64,000 bases of DNA from Bradyrhizobium sp. LTSP885 (GCF_000938305.1 NZ_JYMT01000042.1:310001-374000), one strand, 5' to 3'; positions 16,655 through 26,038 are shown, counted from the stretch's first letter. The notes: generated by a model not told the origin, from the letters alone. Numbers and translations are program-made.

Positions 16655-17391
16655 TTGCCTGCGTCGCTCAGCTTGGCCTTGTCGGTGTCGGGATAGGCGG
16701 TCGCGGTCGCGGTGCCCTTGCGATATTTCTCGAACGCGATCGCGCGGCGCGGCGCATATGGGGCAGTCTCGCTGCGCGGCTGTTCGAGGTCGGACGGATT
16801 GTCGATCATCGCCGCCATGTTGCGCTGGGTGGCGCAGCCGAAATTGTAATATTCCTTGTTCTCATTGTAGGCCGGGTCGTACAGGTTGGGGCCGAGATCG
16901 GCCGGCCACAGCCCGCAGGGGCCGGCGACTGCGGCCATCTTGGGATAGCTCAGACGGACGGTGGCAAGCGCGCGCGGATCGTCCGTGTGGTAGGTCCGCC
17001 TGGTGATGGCGTGGGCGGGCACGCCCATCGACGCAAGCAGTCCGCGGATCTCCTGATAAACCGACTGTGCGGCGCGCGAGTTCGGCGTATCCACCGGCAC
17101 GTCGACGGCGATCGATCCGGTGCCCTCGCGGCGCCAGGTGCGGGCCAGTCCCATGACGTCGTCGCGCTGTGTCTCGGTCAGGTTGCCGCGGGCATGGCCG
17201 ACGAACACGACAATGGACTGTTCGCCTTCGGTGACCGCGATCGGATGGCGCTGCCGGTAATCGTCCGGGACGGTCCCGGTCACGACATCGGTGGTTGTGG
17301 TGTTGCAGCCGCCAAGCGTGATCGCCGTGATCACGAGGGCGCCGAACAGCGGCAGCGTTCCGATGCGGCCGGTTTGTTTGTTGCGTGTCAT
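16651..17391 (-). CDS. cpaD: Pilus assembly lipoprotein CpaD
   Basis: A 246-residue lipoprotein of the CpaD family that supports the CpaC secretin of Tad/Flp pili. The signal peptide ends in a lipobox (ITAITLGGC), followed by DDYRQRHPIAVTEGEQSIVV, which matches the conserved CpaD start, and later GPCGLWPADLG and YYNFGCATQRNMAAMIDNP. The start at 17391 (MTRNKQTGR) gives a normal basic signal peptide; the frame extends upstream to 17592 but that part overlaps cpaC. It lies 28 bases after cpaC and overlaps cpaE by four bases, consistent with one transcript. Confidence 0.9.
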   Translation of the reverse strand: MTRNKQTGRIGTLPLFGALVITAITLGGCNTTTTDVVTGTVPDDYRQRHPIAVTEGEQSIVVFVGHARGNLTETQRDDVMGLARTWRREGTGSIAVDVPVDTPNSRAAQSVYQEIRGLLASMGVPAHAITRRTYHTDDPRALATVRLSYPKMAAVAGPCGLWPADLGPNLYDPAYNENKEYYNFGCATQRNMAAMIDNPSDLEQPRSETAPYAPRRAIAFEKYRKGTATATAYPDTDKAKLSDAGK

Positions 17392-17419
17392 CGTTCGATC
17401 CCCCAACCCAAACCCTGCG

Positions 17420-18895
17420 TCAGTCGATGATGAAGCCGAAATTGACCGGCGTGGCGCCGATCGGCTCGGCACGGGCGGCAACGCCATAGATACGGTTGAC
17501 GCGCGCCAGCAGCGCCGACTGCGAGTCGGAGGCGGGCGCGAACCCGTCATCCGGACGGGACAGCTCCTTCTGCGCGACGGCACGCACCACATAGGGCGTC
17601 ACGATGACCATGAGCTCGGTCTCGTCGTTGACGAAGTCCTGGCTCCTGAAGAGCTGCCCAAAGATCGGGATCTGGTCCACACCGGGCATTCCGTTGACGG
17701 CCTGCTTGGTCTGTTTCTGGATCAATCCCGCCATCGCGATCGAGCCGCCGGACGGGACTTCCAGGGTGGTGTCCGCGCGGCGGGTCTTGATCGAGGGGAT
17801 CGTCGTTCCGCCGGCGCCGCCGGTCAACGCGTTGTCCATCGAGACTTCGGAGACTTCGGTCATCACCTTCAGGCTGATCCGCCCTTCCGACAGAACCACC
17901 GGCGTGAAGTTGAGCGAGATACCGAACTTCTTGAAGCTGACCGTCTGGACGCAGTTTCCAATCGTGCCCGTCGCCGATGTTTGGCAGGTGACGCCGGTCG
18001 GAATCGGAAACTCGCCGCCTGAAACGAAGGTTGCGGACTCGCCCGAGATGGCCGTCAGATTGGGCTCTGCCAACGTCCGCACCACGCCCGCGCTCTCCAT
18101 CGCGCGCAATGTCGCGGTGACCGAAGGCAGACCCGCCTTGGTCAGGGCCGACGTACTGATTCCGTTGCCGGAGACGAGCGGCCCGTTGTTCGCGGTAAAG
18201 GGGTTGCTATTGTTGAAGACAACCGCCGCGGTGCCGTAGTTCATGCTGGCGCTGAGATCGACGCCCAATTGCTTGACAACATCGCGGCGCACTTCGGCGA
18301 CGGTCACCTTCAGCATCACCTGGTCGCGGTCGCGCACCGCGATCGAGTTGACGACCTTGTCGGCGCTGCCGACCAGTTTTGCCGCGACGTCGCCGGCCTG
18401 CTGGGCCTCGACCGGGCTCGACACCGTGCCGGTCAGCACCACGCTGTCGCCAACACCTTCGATATTGACGCCCGGCAGCATCTGCTTCAGCGCGGCGCGC
18501 ATGCCGTTGAGGTCGCGCTTGATGGCGATGTCGTAGGAGGCGACTTGGTTTCCGTCGGCGTCGAAGAACACCACATTGGTCTGGCCGACGGCGGCGCCGA
18601 TAATGTAGGCGCGCTGCGCCGAGCGGATCACCGCGTTGGCGATCTTCGGGTCGGCGACCAGAACATCCTTGGCCTCGCGCGGCAGGTCGACCACCACCGA
18701 CTTGCCGACGCCGAGTGAAACGAAGTGCATCTTCACCGGAATGCTGCTGGTCACCGCGACATCCGCGGTCTTGTCCGAATCTGCTGCGTTAGCCGCAGGC
18801 AGCGCCGGGACGAGCGTCAGCGCGGCGACCGCCGAAAACGACAGCAAGCGAACCAGCCCGGTCCGCACCGTCAATTGTCTTGCACCCCAAATCAT
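17420..18895 (-). CDS. cpaC: Tad pilus outer-membrane secretin CpaC/RcpA
   Basis: A 491-residue secretin that forms the outer-membrane channel of the Tad/Flp pilus. After a signal peptide (LLSFSAVAALTLVPALPAA) comes the pilus-assembly N-terminal domain with DLPREAKDVLVADPKIANAV, a BON-like domain (EGVGDSVVLTGTVSSPVEAQ), and the secretin core with TLAEPNLTAISGESATFVSG, GEFPIP, FKKFGISLNFTPVV and ELMVIVTPYVVRAV. Start placed at ATG 18895 (MIWGARQ). It lies between cpaB (16 bases) and cpaD. Confidence 0.92.
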   Translation of the reverse strand: MIWGARQLTVRTGLVRLLSFSAVAALTLVPALPAANAADSDKTADVAVTSSIPVKMHFVSLGVGKSVVVDLPREAKDVLVADPKIANAVIRSAQRAYIIGAAVGQTNVVFFDADGNQVASYDIAIKRDLNGMRAALKQMLPGVNIEGVGDSVVLTGTVSSPVEAQQAGDVAAKLVGSADKVVNSIAVRDRDQVMLKVTVAEVRRDVVKQLGVDLSASMNYGTAAVVFNNSNPFTANNGPLVSGNGISTSALTKAGLPSVTATLRAMESAGVVRTLAEPNLTAISGESATFVSGGEFPIPTGVTCQTSATGTIGNCVQTVSFKKFGISLNFTPVVLSEGRISLKVMTEVSEVSMDNALTGGAGGTTIPSIKTRRADTTLEVPSGGSIAMAGLIQKQTKQAVNGMPGVDQIPIFGQLFRSQDFVNDETELMVIVTPYVVRAVAQKELSRPDDGFAPASDSQSALLARVNRIYGVAARAEPIGATPVNFGFIID

Positions 18896-18911
18896 ATCGA
18901 AGTCCCCCACA

Positions 18912-19715
18912 TCACTTCTGTGTCGCCTGAGAGCTGAGGATGCCGAAGCGAACCACACTGATGCTCTCGCCCCGCTTCGGGGCCTGTTCGTTGGTCGAAA
19001 CCTCGACCGAATTGTCTTTGCCGTCGGCGATGCTGCGCAGCGCGAGCGACAGGGTGCCGCTTTGCCGGGCGCGGGCGAGCGTCTCGGCCTGTTCGGGCTT
19101 GAGCTCGAGCGTCACGGTCTTGCCGACGAGGGAGTTGCTGCCATCCTTCTCCTTCGGCGCCTGGTCGATCGCGAGCACGCGGACATTGGTCAGCAGGGTT
19201 TCGGTGGCAACGACGTCGGAAGCGCCGCGGTCGGGATTCTTCTCCCGTCGCGACAGGATGACGTCGACGCGGTCGTTGGGCAGGATGAAGCCGCCGGCAC
19301 CGGTCTCCGGCGTGATTTCCGTGGAGATCGCGCGCATGCCGGAAGGCAGGATCGCAGCCATGAAACCGCTGCCGTTGGCCTTGACCAGCTTCTGCTCACG
19401 GATCGGTTCGCCGACGATGAAGGGGGCGCGCGCAATCGCGCCGATGACGTCCTTCATGGCGTCGGCATTGGTGTCCTGGCGCATGAAGCCGTTGCTCGCG
19501 GCTTCAGCGGGCCAACGCTGCCATTGCACGTCTTCGGGCTTGACCGTCTGACCGAGGCCGATGTCGGACCTCGCCACCAGCACCTCGACAGTCGGAAGCT
19601 GGACGACCTGCGCGACAGGAGCCGGCTTGTTGTTGTCGGTTCTGCTTGCGAGATACGTGGCCGCGAGGCCTGCTACGCCGGCGATGGCCAGGACCACGAT
19701 GCGTGCGGTCTTCAT
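18912..19715 (-). CDS. cpaB: Flp pilus assembly protein CpaB/RcpC
   Basis: A 267-residue periplasmic protein of the CpaB/RcpC family with an N-terminal signal/anchor (IVVLAIAGVAGLAATYLA). A SAF-type beta-clip domain starts at VEVLVARSDIGLGQTVKPED and continues through PNDRVDVILSRREKNPDR. It is thought to link the secretin to peptidoglycan or to the inner-membrane assembly. The start at 19715 (MKTARIVVL) suits a signal sequence; longer in-frame extensions lack support. It is the first gene of the minus-strand cpaBCDE block, and the ~280-base region upstream must hold the promoter. Confidence 0.9.
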   Translation of the reverse strand: MKTARIVVLAIAGVAGLAATYLASRTDNNKPAPVAQVVQLPTVEVLVARSDIGLGQTVKPEDVQWQRWPAEAASNGFMRQDTNADAMKDVIGAIARAPFIVGEPIREQKLVKANGSGFMAAILPSGMRAISTEITPETGAGGFILPNDRVDVILSRREKNPDRGASDVVATETLLTNVRVLAIDQAPKEKDGSNSLVGKTVTLELKPEQAETLARARQSGTLSLALRSIADGKDNSVEVSTNEQAPKRGESISVVRFGILSSQATQK

Positions 19716-19997
19716 GCGATTGTCTGAATGCCCTTGACAGCGGGCAGTCGCGACCTTGCGGCGGACAGCCCTTCCCGGGAGCATGACTACGGCAGTAAAG
19801 GTGTAAGGGAACTTGCCAGGGCGGCCGGCCGGTTAAGGGATTGGTGGGGATGGTGAACGGCTGGTTATCGGCGCCATCGCGACTCCGCAAAATCGCGGAG
19901 GCGGGGCGTGACCGCCGCGCAAGACATCGATCGCGATGCGAAGCCGCACAGCGCCGCCATGGTTAATATCGTCTAACGCCCGCCCAGCGTGTACAGA
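19716..19997. other. Gap between cpaB and metC
   Basis: About 280 bases with no supported gene. It should carry the cpaB promoter on the minus strand. The stretch TTAATATCGTCTAA (19963-19976) contains two half-sites resembling a CtrA box with one substitution and shorter spacing, too weak to call. GC-rich arms around ggcggccggccgg (19829-19841) form a small palindrome. Confidence 0.3.
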
Positions 19998-21194
19998 TCA
20001 GAGTGCGGCCTTCAGCGCCGCAAATCCGCGATCGAGATCGGCCTTGAGGTCGTCGACACTCTCGAGCCCGATGTGCAGCCGCAGCGTCGGTCCGCCCGGC
20101 GCCCATTTGGTGGCGGTGCGATAGTCGTTGCAGTCGAACGGCACGATCAGGCTCTCGAAGCCACCCCAGGAAAAGCCCATGCCGAACAGCGTGACCGTGT
20201 CGAGCAGGGCGTCGACCGCCTTTTGCGGCACCGGCTTCAGGACGATGCTGAACAGGCCGGAGGCGCCGGTGAAGTCACGCTTCCAGATCGCGTGCCCAGG
20301 ATCGGTTTCGAGGGCAGGGTGCAGGACGCGGTCGACCTCGGGCCGGGCTGCGAGCCAGTGCGCCATTTCGAGCCCGGAGCGGTGGTGCTGCGCGAGCCGC
20401 ACCGACAGCGTGCGGACGCCGCGCAGCGCGAGATACACATCGTCGGGCCCGGCATAGACGCCGAGCAGGCGGATGCCCTCCGAGATCAGCGGCCAGGCCT
20501 TTGCATTCGCCGAGATGGTGCCGAACATGATGTCGGAGTGACCGCCGATATATTTGGTCGCGGCCTGCATGCTGATGTCGACGCCCTGCTCGAGCGAGCG
20601 GTGATAGAGCGGGGTCGCCCAGGTGTTGTCGTCGATCATGAGCGCGCCGTTGGCATGCGCGACGGCAGATATCGCGCGGACGTCGGGCATCTCGAAGGAT
20701 TGCGAGCCGGGCGCCTCGACCAGCACGGCACGGGTGTTCGGCTTGAACAGCGCAGCGATGCCGGCGCCGATCAGGGGATCGAAATAGCTGGTCTCGATGC
20801 CATAGCGCGCCAGCATGCCGCTGCAGAAGTTGCGCGTGGGCCGGTAGGCATTGTCGCAGACCAGCAAATGGTCGCCCGCCTTCAGCACTGCGAGCAGCGT
20901 GGTGGTGACGGCGGCCAGCCCCGACGGCGCGAGGCCGACGCCGGCACATTGCGGGCCTTCCAGCGCCATCAGCACGTCCTGCAGCGCCCGCGTGGTCGGG
21001 TTGCCGTGGCGGCCATAGCTAAATTCGGCGCGATGGGCGTGGAGGTCCTCGGCGCTCGGATAGAGCACGGTCGAACCATGGAACACCGGCGGATTGACGA
21101 AGCCTTTTTGGCCCTTGGTGTCACGGCCGGCCGTGACCAGCCGGGTTGCGGGATGTTGCTGATGGGGGGGCGTGGAGGCGTCGGAGGAGGTCAT
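19998..21194 (-). CDS. metC: Cystathionine beta-lyase
   Basis: A 398-residue PLP enzyme of the Cys/Met metabolism family that cleaves cystathionine to homocysteine, pyruvate and ammonia in the cytoplasm. The PLP lysine is in SMQAATKYIGGHSD. Other family blocks are FSYGRHGNPTTRALQ, ALIMDD-like ALMIDDNTWATPLYH, the cofactor-binding GVGLAPSGLAAVTTTLLA and the C-terminal FSWGGFESLIVP that is typical of bacterial MetC. ATG 21194 is preferred over TTG 21203, three codons upstream. It diverges from aapJ, an arrangement recalled from other rhizobia. Separation from cystathionine gamma-synthase relies on the C-terminal motif. Confidence 0.88.
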   Translation of the reverse strand: MTSSDASTPPHQQHPATRLVTAGRDTKGQKGFVNPPVFHGSTVLYPSAEDLHAHRAEFSYGRHGNPTTRALQDVLMALEGPQCAGVGLAPSGLAAVTTTLLAVLKAGDHLLVCDNAYRPTRNFCSGMLARYGIETSYFDPLIGAGIAALFKPNTRAVLVEAPGSQSFEMPDVRAISAVAHANGALMIDDNTWATPLYHRSLEQGVDISMQAATKYIGGHSDIMFGTISANAKAWPLISEGIRLLGVYAGPDDVYLALRGVRTLSVRLAQHHRSGLEMAHWLAARPEVDRVLHPALETDPGHAIWKRDFTGASGLFSIVLKPVPQKAVDALLDTVTLFGMGFSWGGFESLIVPFDCNDYRTATKWAPGGPTLRLHIGLESVDDLKADLDRGFAALKAAL

Positions 21195-21514
21195 GGGTCG
21201 CAACCGTTAGACTTTTTGCCGCGGCCGCCACGCGTCGGGAGGACGGGGTCGCGCCGGGGGTTATTACTAACAAGACGCAGAAGACGCGCGTCAACCCCTT
21301 GACCCGGCCCCTCAGTCGCTATGTGATGCACTGCAACTACCAGTCGCCGCACGTTGAGGGGCCTGCCGCGACCGTCGATCCCTTGCCTGACCGTTTTGCA
21401 CGTCAAACTGCCGGTCAGACCAGCATTTCTTGCTGCAGGGGATCATCGGGTTGGCCCGTGAGCGCAAGGCGAACAAAAAGCATCGTCCACGGTCGACCCT
21501 GAAAGGCCCCGCCC
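21195..21514. other. Divergent promoter region of metC and aapJ
   Basis: A 320-base gene-free region between divergent metC and aapJ. It must contain both promoters. No known riboswitch fold (SAM-I, SAM-II) could be recognised, and no convincing operator palindrome stands out. TTGACC at 21298-21303 with TATGTG 15 bases later is at best a weak sigma-70 candidate for aapJ. Confidence 0.4.
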
Positions 21515-22534
21515 ATGAAACGCGTTTCCCTGGCTCTCACCCTTGCCGCCGCCGCCGCTGCCCTGTCGGTTCAGGCCGCTTCGGCGCAAACCCTCAAGAC
21601 TATCAAGGACCGGGGCATGCTGTCCTGTGGCGTCAGCCAGGGCCTGCCGGGCTTTTCGTCGCCCGATGACAAGGGAAACTGGACCGGGATCGACGTCGAC
21701 GTCTGTCGCGCGCTCGCGGCGGCGGTCTTCAACGATCCGACCAAGGTCAAGTTCGTGCCGCTCTCGGCCAAGGACCGCTTCACGGCGTTGCAGTCCGGCG
21801 AGATCGACGTGCTGTCGCGCAACACGACCTGGACGGTGTCGCGCGATACCTCGCTCGGCGCCAATTTCACCGGCGTGACCTATTACGACGGGCAGGGCTT
21901 CATGGTGAAGAAGTCGCTCAAGGTCAATTCTGCGCTCGAGCTGAACAGTGCGTCGGTTTGCGTGCAGACCGGCACCACGACCGAGCAGAATCTCGCCGAC
22001 TTCTTCAAGGGCAACAACATGAAGTACGAGGTGATCGCTTTCGGCACCGTTGACGAAACCGTCAAGGCTTACGAATCCGGACGCTGCGATGTCTTCACCG
22101 ACGATGCGTCCGGGCTCTATGCCAGCCGCCTGAAGCTCGCGAACCCCGCCGATCACGTCGTGCTTCCGGAAATCATTTCCAAGGAACCGCTGGGGCCGAT
22201 GGTGCGTCACGGCGACGACCAGTGGTTCGACATCGTGAAGTGGACGCTGTTCGCAATGATCAATGCCGAGGAGCTCGGCGTGACCCAGAAAAACGTCGAT
22301 GAGATGCTGAAATCGGACAAGCCGGAACTGAAGCGGGTGCTGGGCACCGACGGCAATCTGGGCGAACAGCTCGGCCTCACCAAGGACTGGGTGGTGCGCA
22401 TCGTGAAGTCGGTCGGCAATTACGGCGAGACCTTCGAGCGCAATGTCGGCACCGGATCGCCCCTCGGCATCGCCCGTGGCGTCAACAATCTCTGGAACAA
22501 GGGCGGCATCCAGTACGCGCCGCCGATCCGCTGA
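21515..22534 (+). CDS. aapJ: General L-amino acid ABC transporter, substrate-binding protein
   Basis: A 339-residue periplasmic binding protein with an N-terminal signal peptide (LALTLAAAAAALSVQAASA) and the polar amino acid binding fold of family 3. Typical blocks are GMLSCGVSQGLPGFSSPD, GIDVDVCRALAAAVF and DVLSRNTTWTVSRDTSLG. It captures a broad range of L-amino acids for the AapQM permease. It is the first gene of aapJQMP, starting at ATG 21515. In rhizobia this system is the main broad-specificity amino acid importer. Confidence 0.92.
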   Translation: MKRVSLALTLAAAAAALSVQAASAQTLKTIKDRGMLSCGVSQGLPGFSSPDDKGNWTGIDVDVCRALAAAVFNDPTKVKFVPLSAKDRFTALQSGEIDVLSRNTTWTVSRDTSLGANFTGVTYYDGQGFMVKKSLKVNSALELNSASVCVQTGTTTEQNLADFFKGNNMKYEVIAFGTVDETVKAYESGRCDVFTDDASGLYASRLKLANPADHVVLPEIISKEPLGPMVRHGDDQWFDIVKWTLFAMINAEELGVTQKNVDEMLKSDKPELKRVLGTDGNLGEQLGLTKDWVVRIVKSVGNYGETFERNVGTGSPLGIARGVNNLWNKGGIQYAPPIR

Positions 22535-22559
22535 TCGGTCCTGGCCCGCGGCTGCGGCG

Positions 22560-23765
22560 ATGAGCATCGAGCCCCGAAGACCGCCGCTTCAGTTTGTCCT
22601 CAGGCTGAAGCGGGCGCTTGGCGGCAAGGCCGGCTGGAACGGGCTCGCCGTCCAGATTGCCTTCGCCGCGATCCTGGCCTGGATCGCCTATGAGATCGTG
22701 GCGAACGCCCGCGCAAACCTGCAGACCCAGCACATTGCGTCGGGCTTCGGCTTCCTCAACTACAATGCGGGCTTTGACGTCAGCCAGAGCCTGATCGCCT
22801 ACACGAACTCCGACACCTACTGGCGCGTGTTCTTCGTTGGCCTGTTGAACACGCTCCTGGTCTCGGTGATCGGAATCTTCTTTGCCACCGTGATCGGCTT
22901 CGTCGTGGCGCTGTGCCGGTTGTCGCCGAACTGGCTGGTATCGCGGATCGGCGGCATCTACGTCGAAACAATCCGAAACCTGCCGCTGCTGTTCCAGATC
23001 CTGTTCTGGTACCTCGCGGTGCTGGCGGCGCTGCCGGGACCGCGGCAGAGCATCTCGATCTTCAGCACGTTCTTTCTCAACAATCGCGGCCTGATCGTAC
23101 CGCGGGCGGTCGGCGAACCGGGGCTCGATCCGTTCCTGGCCGTGCTCGCGGTCGGCATCATCGCGGCGCTGGGCGTGCGGCACTACGCGCGGCGCGCGCT
23201 ATTCCAGCGGGGACAGATGATCCGGATCTGGCCCTATGTGCTGGGTCTCATCGTCGGCCTGCCGCTGGTCGCGACGTTGATCTTCGGGTGGCCTTTCATC
23301 TTCGAGGTGCCGCAACTGAAGGGCTTCAACTTCGCCGGCGGGGCGCGTGTCATCCCCGAATTCGTTGCCCTGACGGTCGCGCTGTCGACCTATACGGCGT
23401 CGTTCATCGCGGAGATCGTGCGCGCCGGCATCATGTCGGTCCACAAGGGACAGATGGAGGCGGGCGCGTCGCTCGGCTTGAGCCGCGGCACAGCGCTGCG
23501 GCTGATCGTGGTGCCGCAGGCGATGCGCGTCATCGTGCCGCCGCTGACCAACCAGTACCTCAATCTCACCAAGAACTCGTCGCTTGCAGTCGCCATCGGC
23601 TATCCGGATCTGGTGTCCGTCTTTGCCGGCACGGCGGTGAGCCAGACCGGGCAGGCCATTGAGATCATCGCCATGACGATGGGCGTCTACCTGTTGCTCT
23701 CGCTGACAACGAGCGCCGTCATGAGCATCTATGGCTGGCGCATCAACCGGAGCCTGGCGGCATGA
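22560..23765 (+). CDS. aapQ: General L-amino acid ABC transporter, permease AapQ
   Basis: A 401-residue inner-membrane permease of the His/Glu/Gln/Arg/opine family. An extended N-terminal half (WNGLAVQIAFAAILAWIAYE, LNYNAGFDVSQ) leads to the permease core. The core includes GLLNTLLVSVIGIFFATVIG and the EAA loop (AGASLGLSRGTALRLIVVPQ), which contacts the ATPase AapP. Start at ATG 22560, 25 bases after the aapJ stop. Its stop overlaps the aapM start (ATGA). Confidence 0.9.
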   Translation: MSIEPRRPPLQFVLRLKRALGGKAGWNGLAVQIAFAAILAWIAYEIVANARANLQTQHIASGFGFLNYNAGFDVSQSLIAYTNSDTYWRVFFVGLLNTLLVSVIGIFFATVIGFVVALCRLSPNWLVSRIGGIYVETIRNLPLLFQILFWYLAVLAALPGPRQSISIFSTFFLNNRGLIVPRAVGEPGLDPFLAVLAVGIIAALGVRHYARRALFQRGQMIRIWPYVLGLIVGLPLVATLIFGWPFIFEVPQLKGFNFAGGARVIPEFVALTVALSTYTASFIAEIVRAGIMSVHKGQMEAGASLGLSRGTALRLIVVPQAMRVIVPPLTNQYLNLTKNSSLAVAIGYPDLVSVFAGTAVSQTGQAIEIIAMTMGVYLLLSLTTSAVMSIYGWRINRSLAA

Positions 23766-25279
23766 CGGATATCGCGGCATCGACCTTTGTCAGGCAGGAC
23801 CTGGTCGCCGAGCGCCCGGCGCCGATGAAGACCACCGGATTCTTCGGCGTGCTGCGCTCGCGCCTGTTGAATTCACCGACCAACATCCTGCTCACGATCC
23901 TCTGCCTGTTGCTGGTCTGGTACGTCGTTGTTCCGGCGCTCAAATTCCTGCTGGTCGACGCTGTCTGGACCGGCAAGGATCGCACGGCCTGCCTGTCCGA
24001 GACGGCGGGATACAGCGTCGGCGCCTGCTGGCCCTATGTCTGGGCGAAGCTGAACCAGCTCATCTATGGCTTCTATCCGGAAGCTCAGCGCTGGCGCGTC
24101 AATCTGACCTTCCTGCTCGGCGTCGCGCTACTCCTGCCGCTACTGATTCCGCGCCTGCCCGCAAAAGGCTTGAACTCCGGCCTGTTCTTCTTCGCTTTTC
24201 CGGTGGTGGCATTCTTCCTGCTGCATGGCGGCGGCATCGCCGGCTTCGGCGTGAGCTGGACCGCCGGCCTGCTGCAGCTGTTCGAGCAGAGCATCAGTGG
24301 AGTTGGCGAACTCCTGGTCAATCTCAGCCAGAGCTCGGCGATCGGCCCGCTGCTCTGGGGCCTCGGCAAGGTCATAGTCCTGGTCGGTCTCCTGATCCAC
24401 TGGCTGATCTTTCCGCTGACCTGGCTGCACGATCAGCTGCAAACATCCCAACCGGTGTGGGGCGATTTTCTCGTTACGGCTGTGATCGTCTCGGCCATCT
24501 TGTTTGGTCTTGGCGGCGGCATCCGAACCGGCCGCGCGGTGCTGATCCGCAGCCTGCTGACGTTTGCCGGAATGGCCGTTGCGATCAAGCTGATGGGACT
24601 CGACCGCGGCGGTTTTCCGATTGTCGATACACGGCTGTGGGGCGGCCTTCTGGTGACGCTGGTCATCGCCATCACAGGCATCGTCGCCTCGATGCCGATC
24701 GGGATTGCGCTGGCGCTCGGCCGCCGCTCGACCATTCCGCTGATCCGGATCTTCGCGATCACCTTCATCGAATTCTGGCGGGGCGTGCCGTTGATCACGG
24801 TCCTGTTCTTCGCGACCTACATGCTGCCGCTGTTCGTGCCGGGTAATTTCACGATCGACGGCTTGATGCGCGCCTTGATCGGGGTGGCGCTGTTTACCGG
24901 TGCCTATCTGGCCGAGGTCATCAGGGGCGGCCTCGCCGCCGTGGCGCGCGGGCAGGCGGAGGCCGCTTCCGCGCTCGGCCTGTCGTGGTGGAAGACGACG
25001 TCGCTGATCGTGCTGCCGCAGGCGCTGCGCTACGTCATCCCGGGCATCGTCAATAGCTTCATCGGGCTGTTCAAGGACACCTCGCTGGTCTCGATCGTCG
25101 CGCTGTTCGATCTGCTGGGCTCCTTGCGGGCGTCGTTCGCCGATCCAACCTGGACCACGCCGACCACCGCGTTCACCGGTTTCGCCGTCGCCGGGATGAT
25201 CTACTTCGTGTTCTGCTTTGGAATGTCGCGCTACTCGCTCTTCGTCGAAAACCGTCTCAACGCCCATCGCCGCACCTGA
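23762..25279 (+). CDS. aapM: General L-amino acid ABC transporter, permease AapM (enlarged)
   Basis: A 505-residue permease partner of AapQ. The N-terminal part has the family pattern FLLVDAVWTGKDRTAC, then WPYVWAKLNQLIYGFYPEAQ and RWRVNLTFLLGVALLLP. The permease core begins at TRLWGGLLVTLVIAITGIVA and has its EAA loop in ASALGLSWWKTTSLIVLPQ. Between residues ~155 and ~290 lies an extra stretch with two more hydrophobic segments (VIVLVGLLIHWLIFPLTWL, FLVTAVIVSAILFGLGGGI). AapM proteins of Rhizobium are, as recalled, close to 385 residues, so this is an insertion of about 110 residues. No frame break is seen, so it is probably functional. Confidence 0.88.
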   Translation: MTDIAASTFVRQDLVAERPAPMKTTGFFGVLRSRLLNSPTNILLTILCLLLVWYVVVPALKFLLVDAVWTGKDRTACLSETAGYSVGACWPYVWAKLNQLIYGFYPEAQRWRVNLTFLLGVALLLPLLIPRLPAKGLNSGLFFFAFPVVAFFLLHGGGIAGFGVSWTAGLLQLFEQSISGVGELLVNLSQSSAIGPLLWGLGKVIVLVGLLIHWLIFPLTWLHDQLQTSQPVWGDFLVTAVIVSAILFGLGGGIRTGRAVLIRSLLTFAGMAVAIKLMGLDRGGFPIVDTRLWGGLLVTLVIAITGIVASMPIGIALALGRRSTIPLIRIFAITFIEFWRGVPLITVLFFATYMLPLFVPGNFTIDGLMRALIGVALFTGAYLAEVIRGGLAAVARGQAEAASALGLSWWKTTSLIVLPQALRYVIPGIVNSFIGLFKDTSLVSIVALFDLLGSLRASFADPTWTTPTTAFTGFAVAGMIYFVFCFGMSRYSLFVENRLNAHRRT

Positions 25280-25290
25280 ACAGGGTCATC

Positions 25291-26031
25291 ATGTCAACCG
25301 ATCCGATCGTCAACATTTCCAACCTCAACAAGTGGTACGGCGACTTCCACGTGCTGCGCGACATCAAACTCGAGGTCGGCAAGGGCGAGCGCATCGTGAT
25401 CTGCGGCCCGTCGGGCTCCGGCAAGTCGACCCTGATCCGCTGCATCAATGCGCTGGAGGAATTCCAGGAGGGCGAGATCGTCGTCGACGGCATCGAGTTG
25501 GGTCCGAATCTGCGCCGTGTCGACGAGGTGCGCCGCGAGGTCGGCATGGTGTTCCAGAGCTTCAATCTGTTCCCGCATCTGACTGTGCTCGACAATTGCA
25601 CGCTGGCGCCGATCTGGGTGCGCAACATCCCGAAGAAGGATGCCGAGGCGGCCGCGATGAAGTTCCTCGAGCGCGTCAAGATCCCGCATCAGGCCAACAA
25701 GTTTCCGGGCCAGATGTCGGGCGGTCAGCAGCAGCGCGTCGCGATCGCGCGCGCGCTGACCATGAATCCCAAGGTGATGCTGTTCGACGAGCCGACCTCG
25801 GCACTCGATCCGGAAATGGTCAAGGAGGTGCTCGACACCATGGTCGACCTTGCCAAGGAGGGCATGACCATGCTGGTCGTGACCCACGAAATGGGCTTTG
25901 CCCGCGAGGTCGCCAACCGCGTCGTGTTCATGGACGCCGGCCAGATCATCGAGTCGAACACGCCGCAGGAATTCTTCGCCAACCCGCAACACGCGCGGTC
26001 AAAGCTTTTCTTGAGTCAGATCTTAAGGTGA
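25291..26031 (+). CDS. aapP: General L-amino acid ABC transporter, ATPase AapP
   Basis: A 246-residue ABC ATPase for the Aap importer, with Walker A GPSGSGKST, Q-loop VGMVFQSFNLFPHLT, signature MSGGQQQRVAIARAL, Walker B VMLFDEPTSALDP and switch His in VVTHEMGFA. ATG 25291 follows the aapM stop by 11 bases. It closes the aapJQMP operon; a palindromic repeat lies right behind its stop. Confidence 0.93.
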   Translation: MSTDPIVNISNLNKWYGDFHVLRDIKLEVGKGERIVICGPSGSGKSTLIRCINALEEFQEGEIVVDGIELGPNLRRVDEVRREVGMVFQSFNLFPHLTVLDNCTLAPIWVRNIPKKDAEAAAMKFLERVKIPHQANKFPGQMSGGQQQRVAIARALTMNPKVMLFDEPTSALDPEMVKEVLDTMVDLAKEGMTMLVVTHEMGFAREVANRVVFMDAGQIIESNTPQEFFANPQHARSKLFLSQILR

Positions 26032-26038
26032 CGTTCGC

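Noticed and set aside
19963..19976. CtrA box upstream of cpaB
   Set aside because: Half-sites deviate in sequence and spacing, and the distance to cpaB is about 250 bases, so support is too weak.
21195..21514. SAM riboswitch ahead of metC
   Set aside because: The region shows none of the conserved SAM-I or SAM-II core pairings that I could recognise by eye.
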